From the NCBI GenBank assembly GCA_025464125.1, contig JAODLU010000386.1:1-6020 (forward strand): a DNA stretch of 6,020 nucleotides, in the 5' to 3' direction. Positions 5,658-6,020 of this stretch are shown here, one piece after another (positions within the stretch are counted from its first letter, which is position 1; every line of letters starts with the position of its first letter). Both the position numbers and the translations under genes were made by a program. The stretch is from Microbacteriaceae bacterium. Lineage in GTDB: Bacteria > Actinomycetota > Actinomycetes > Actinomycetales > Microbacteriaceae. The notes below the pieces were generated by a model. It had not been told where the DNA came from, ran no database searches, and saw only the letters and a program-made list of their open reading frames with translations.

Positions 5658-6020
5658 CTATCTGAGCGCTGCGAACCTGCGGACCTGGTCGAGCGCGAGA
5701 CCCCCGGCCGACTCTCCATCGGCGAAGGACTTAGCCCAGTCCACTGTCCAGTCGAGGCTCAGGGGGAAGGGAAGGCGATTGGTCCAGCCGAGCACCTGCT
5801 GTGCCTTGGTGGCGTCCAGCGCGAGCAGGTTTGCTTCGTGGGGGTGCGTGCCGGGCTGGCTGGTCCAGGCTGCTCCGCCTCCCCATCGTGCAGCTGCGCG
5901 ATCTGCGACCGTGGCCACCGAGACGAAGCTTTCCTTACCTGGACCGATGTTCCATTCGCCTGTTCCTGTTCCCGCGAGCAGCGCGTCCACGAGGTCGAGG
6001 TAACCGGCAAGGCAGTCCAG
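5658..6020 (-). CDS. rfbG: CDP-glucose 4,6-dehydratase, C-terminal part (runs off the right edge)
   Basis: The visible 120 residues are the C-terminus of an extended short-chain dehydrogenase/reductase. The reading frame is open to the last base of the window, so the Rossmann domain and catalytic Tyr-Lys lie outside. Recognisable blocks are LDCLAGYLDLVDALL (first visible residues), EWNIGPG, HPHEANLLALDATKAQQVLGW and a final ALDQVRRFA. This pattern is that of CDP-glucose 4,6-dehydratases and not of the GDP-mannose or dTDP-glucose dehydratases, which have different C-termini. The enzyme makes CDP-4-keto-6-deoxy-D-glucose, the precursor of 3,6-dideoxyhexoses and some other deoxysugars. It is convergent with manA, 27 bases apart. 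The stop is TAG at 5660-5658. The true start is not in the window. Confidence 0.87.
   Translation of the reverse strand: MDCLAGYLDLVDALLAGTGTGEWNIGPGKESFVSVATVADRAAARWGGGAAWTSQPGTHPHEANLLALDATKAQQVLGWTNRLPFPLSLDWTVDWAKSFADGESAGGLALDQVRRFAALR

Noticed and set aside
5627..5665. Small frame MILAAGAMVLAI starting in an ATGA overlap with the manA stop
   Set aside because: It is only 12 codons, has no ribosome-binding site, ends inside the convergent rfbG gene and resembles nothing known.
1..6020. CRISPR arrays, insertion sequences, tRNA genes or direct-repeat attachment sites
   Set aside because: No regularly spaced repeats, transposase motifs, cloverleaf-like sequence or long flanking repeats were seen on reading both strands.

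Overview
The window looks like part of a cell-surface polysaccharide locus from a high-GC Gram-positive bacterium, most likely an actinobacterium and perhaps of the Microbacteriaceae type. The basis for this is the GC-rich sequence with strong GC bias at third codon positions, the use of GTG starts, and proteins that read like actinobacterial polyprenol-phosphate-mannose synthases and ManA. No rRNA, tRNA, CRISPR array, insertion sequence or phage gene is visible. The taxonomic guess rests on style, not on a marker gene.

Layout. A minus-strand operon runs leftward from about 3511 to 48. It holds a DPM1-type family 2 glycosyltransferase (polyprenol monophosphomannose synthase, 3511-2732), then two tandem multi-spanning membrane proteins of the O-antigen ligase/polymerase (Wzy/WaaL, Wzy_C) superfamily (2695-1355 and 1358-48). 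These two overlap by a GTGA start/stop junction. A divergent intergenic region of about 164 bases (3512-3675) separates this operon from a plus-strand pair: a second family 2 glycosyltransferase (3676-4401) with a clear Shine-Dalgarno sequence, then class I mannose-6-phosphate isomerase manA (4410-5630). The 3' end of an rfbG-like CDP-glucose 4,6-dehydratase gene lies convergently at the right edge (5658-6020) and runs out of the window. The first 47 bases contain no gene that I can support.

How the genes fit together. ManA interconverts fructose-6-phosphate and mannose-6-phosphate and so can feed GDP-mannose. The DPM1-type transferase would move mannose from GDP-mannose to a polyprenyl phosphate. 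The second transferase would act on a related lipid-linked or nucleotide-sugar reaction that cannot be named. The two Wzy/WaaL-like proteins would polymerise or transfer lipid-linked glycans on the outer face of the membrane. RfbG would supply a CDP-4-keto-6-deoxyglucose intermediate for deoxysugars. The joint picture of a mannose- and deoxysugar-containing surface glycan is inference.

The most interesting point is the tandem Wzy/WaaL-like pair. The two are clearly related, yet each lacks a different one of the conserved motifs: the downstream protein has lost the histidines of the periplasmic-loop motif, and the upstream one has lost the Arg-Asn motif of an early loop. Apart from that, and a possible 14-codon leader peptide overlapping the first gene of the operon, the region reads as ordinary surface-polysaccharide genes and not as an obviously new system.
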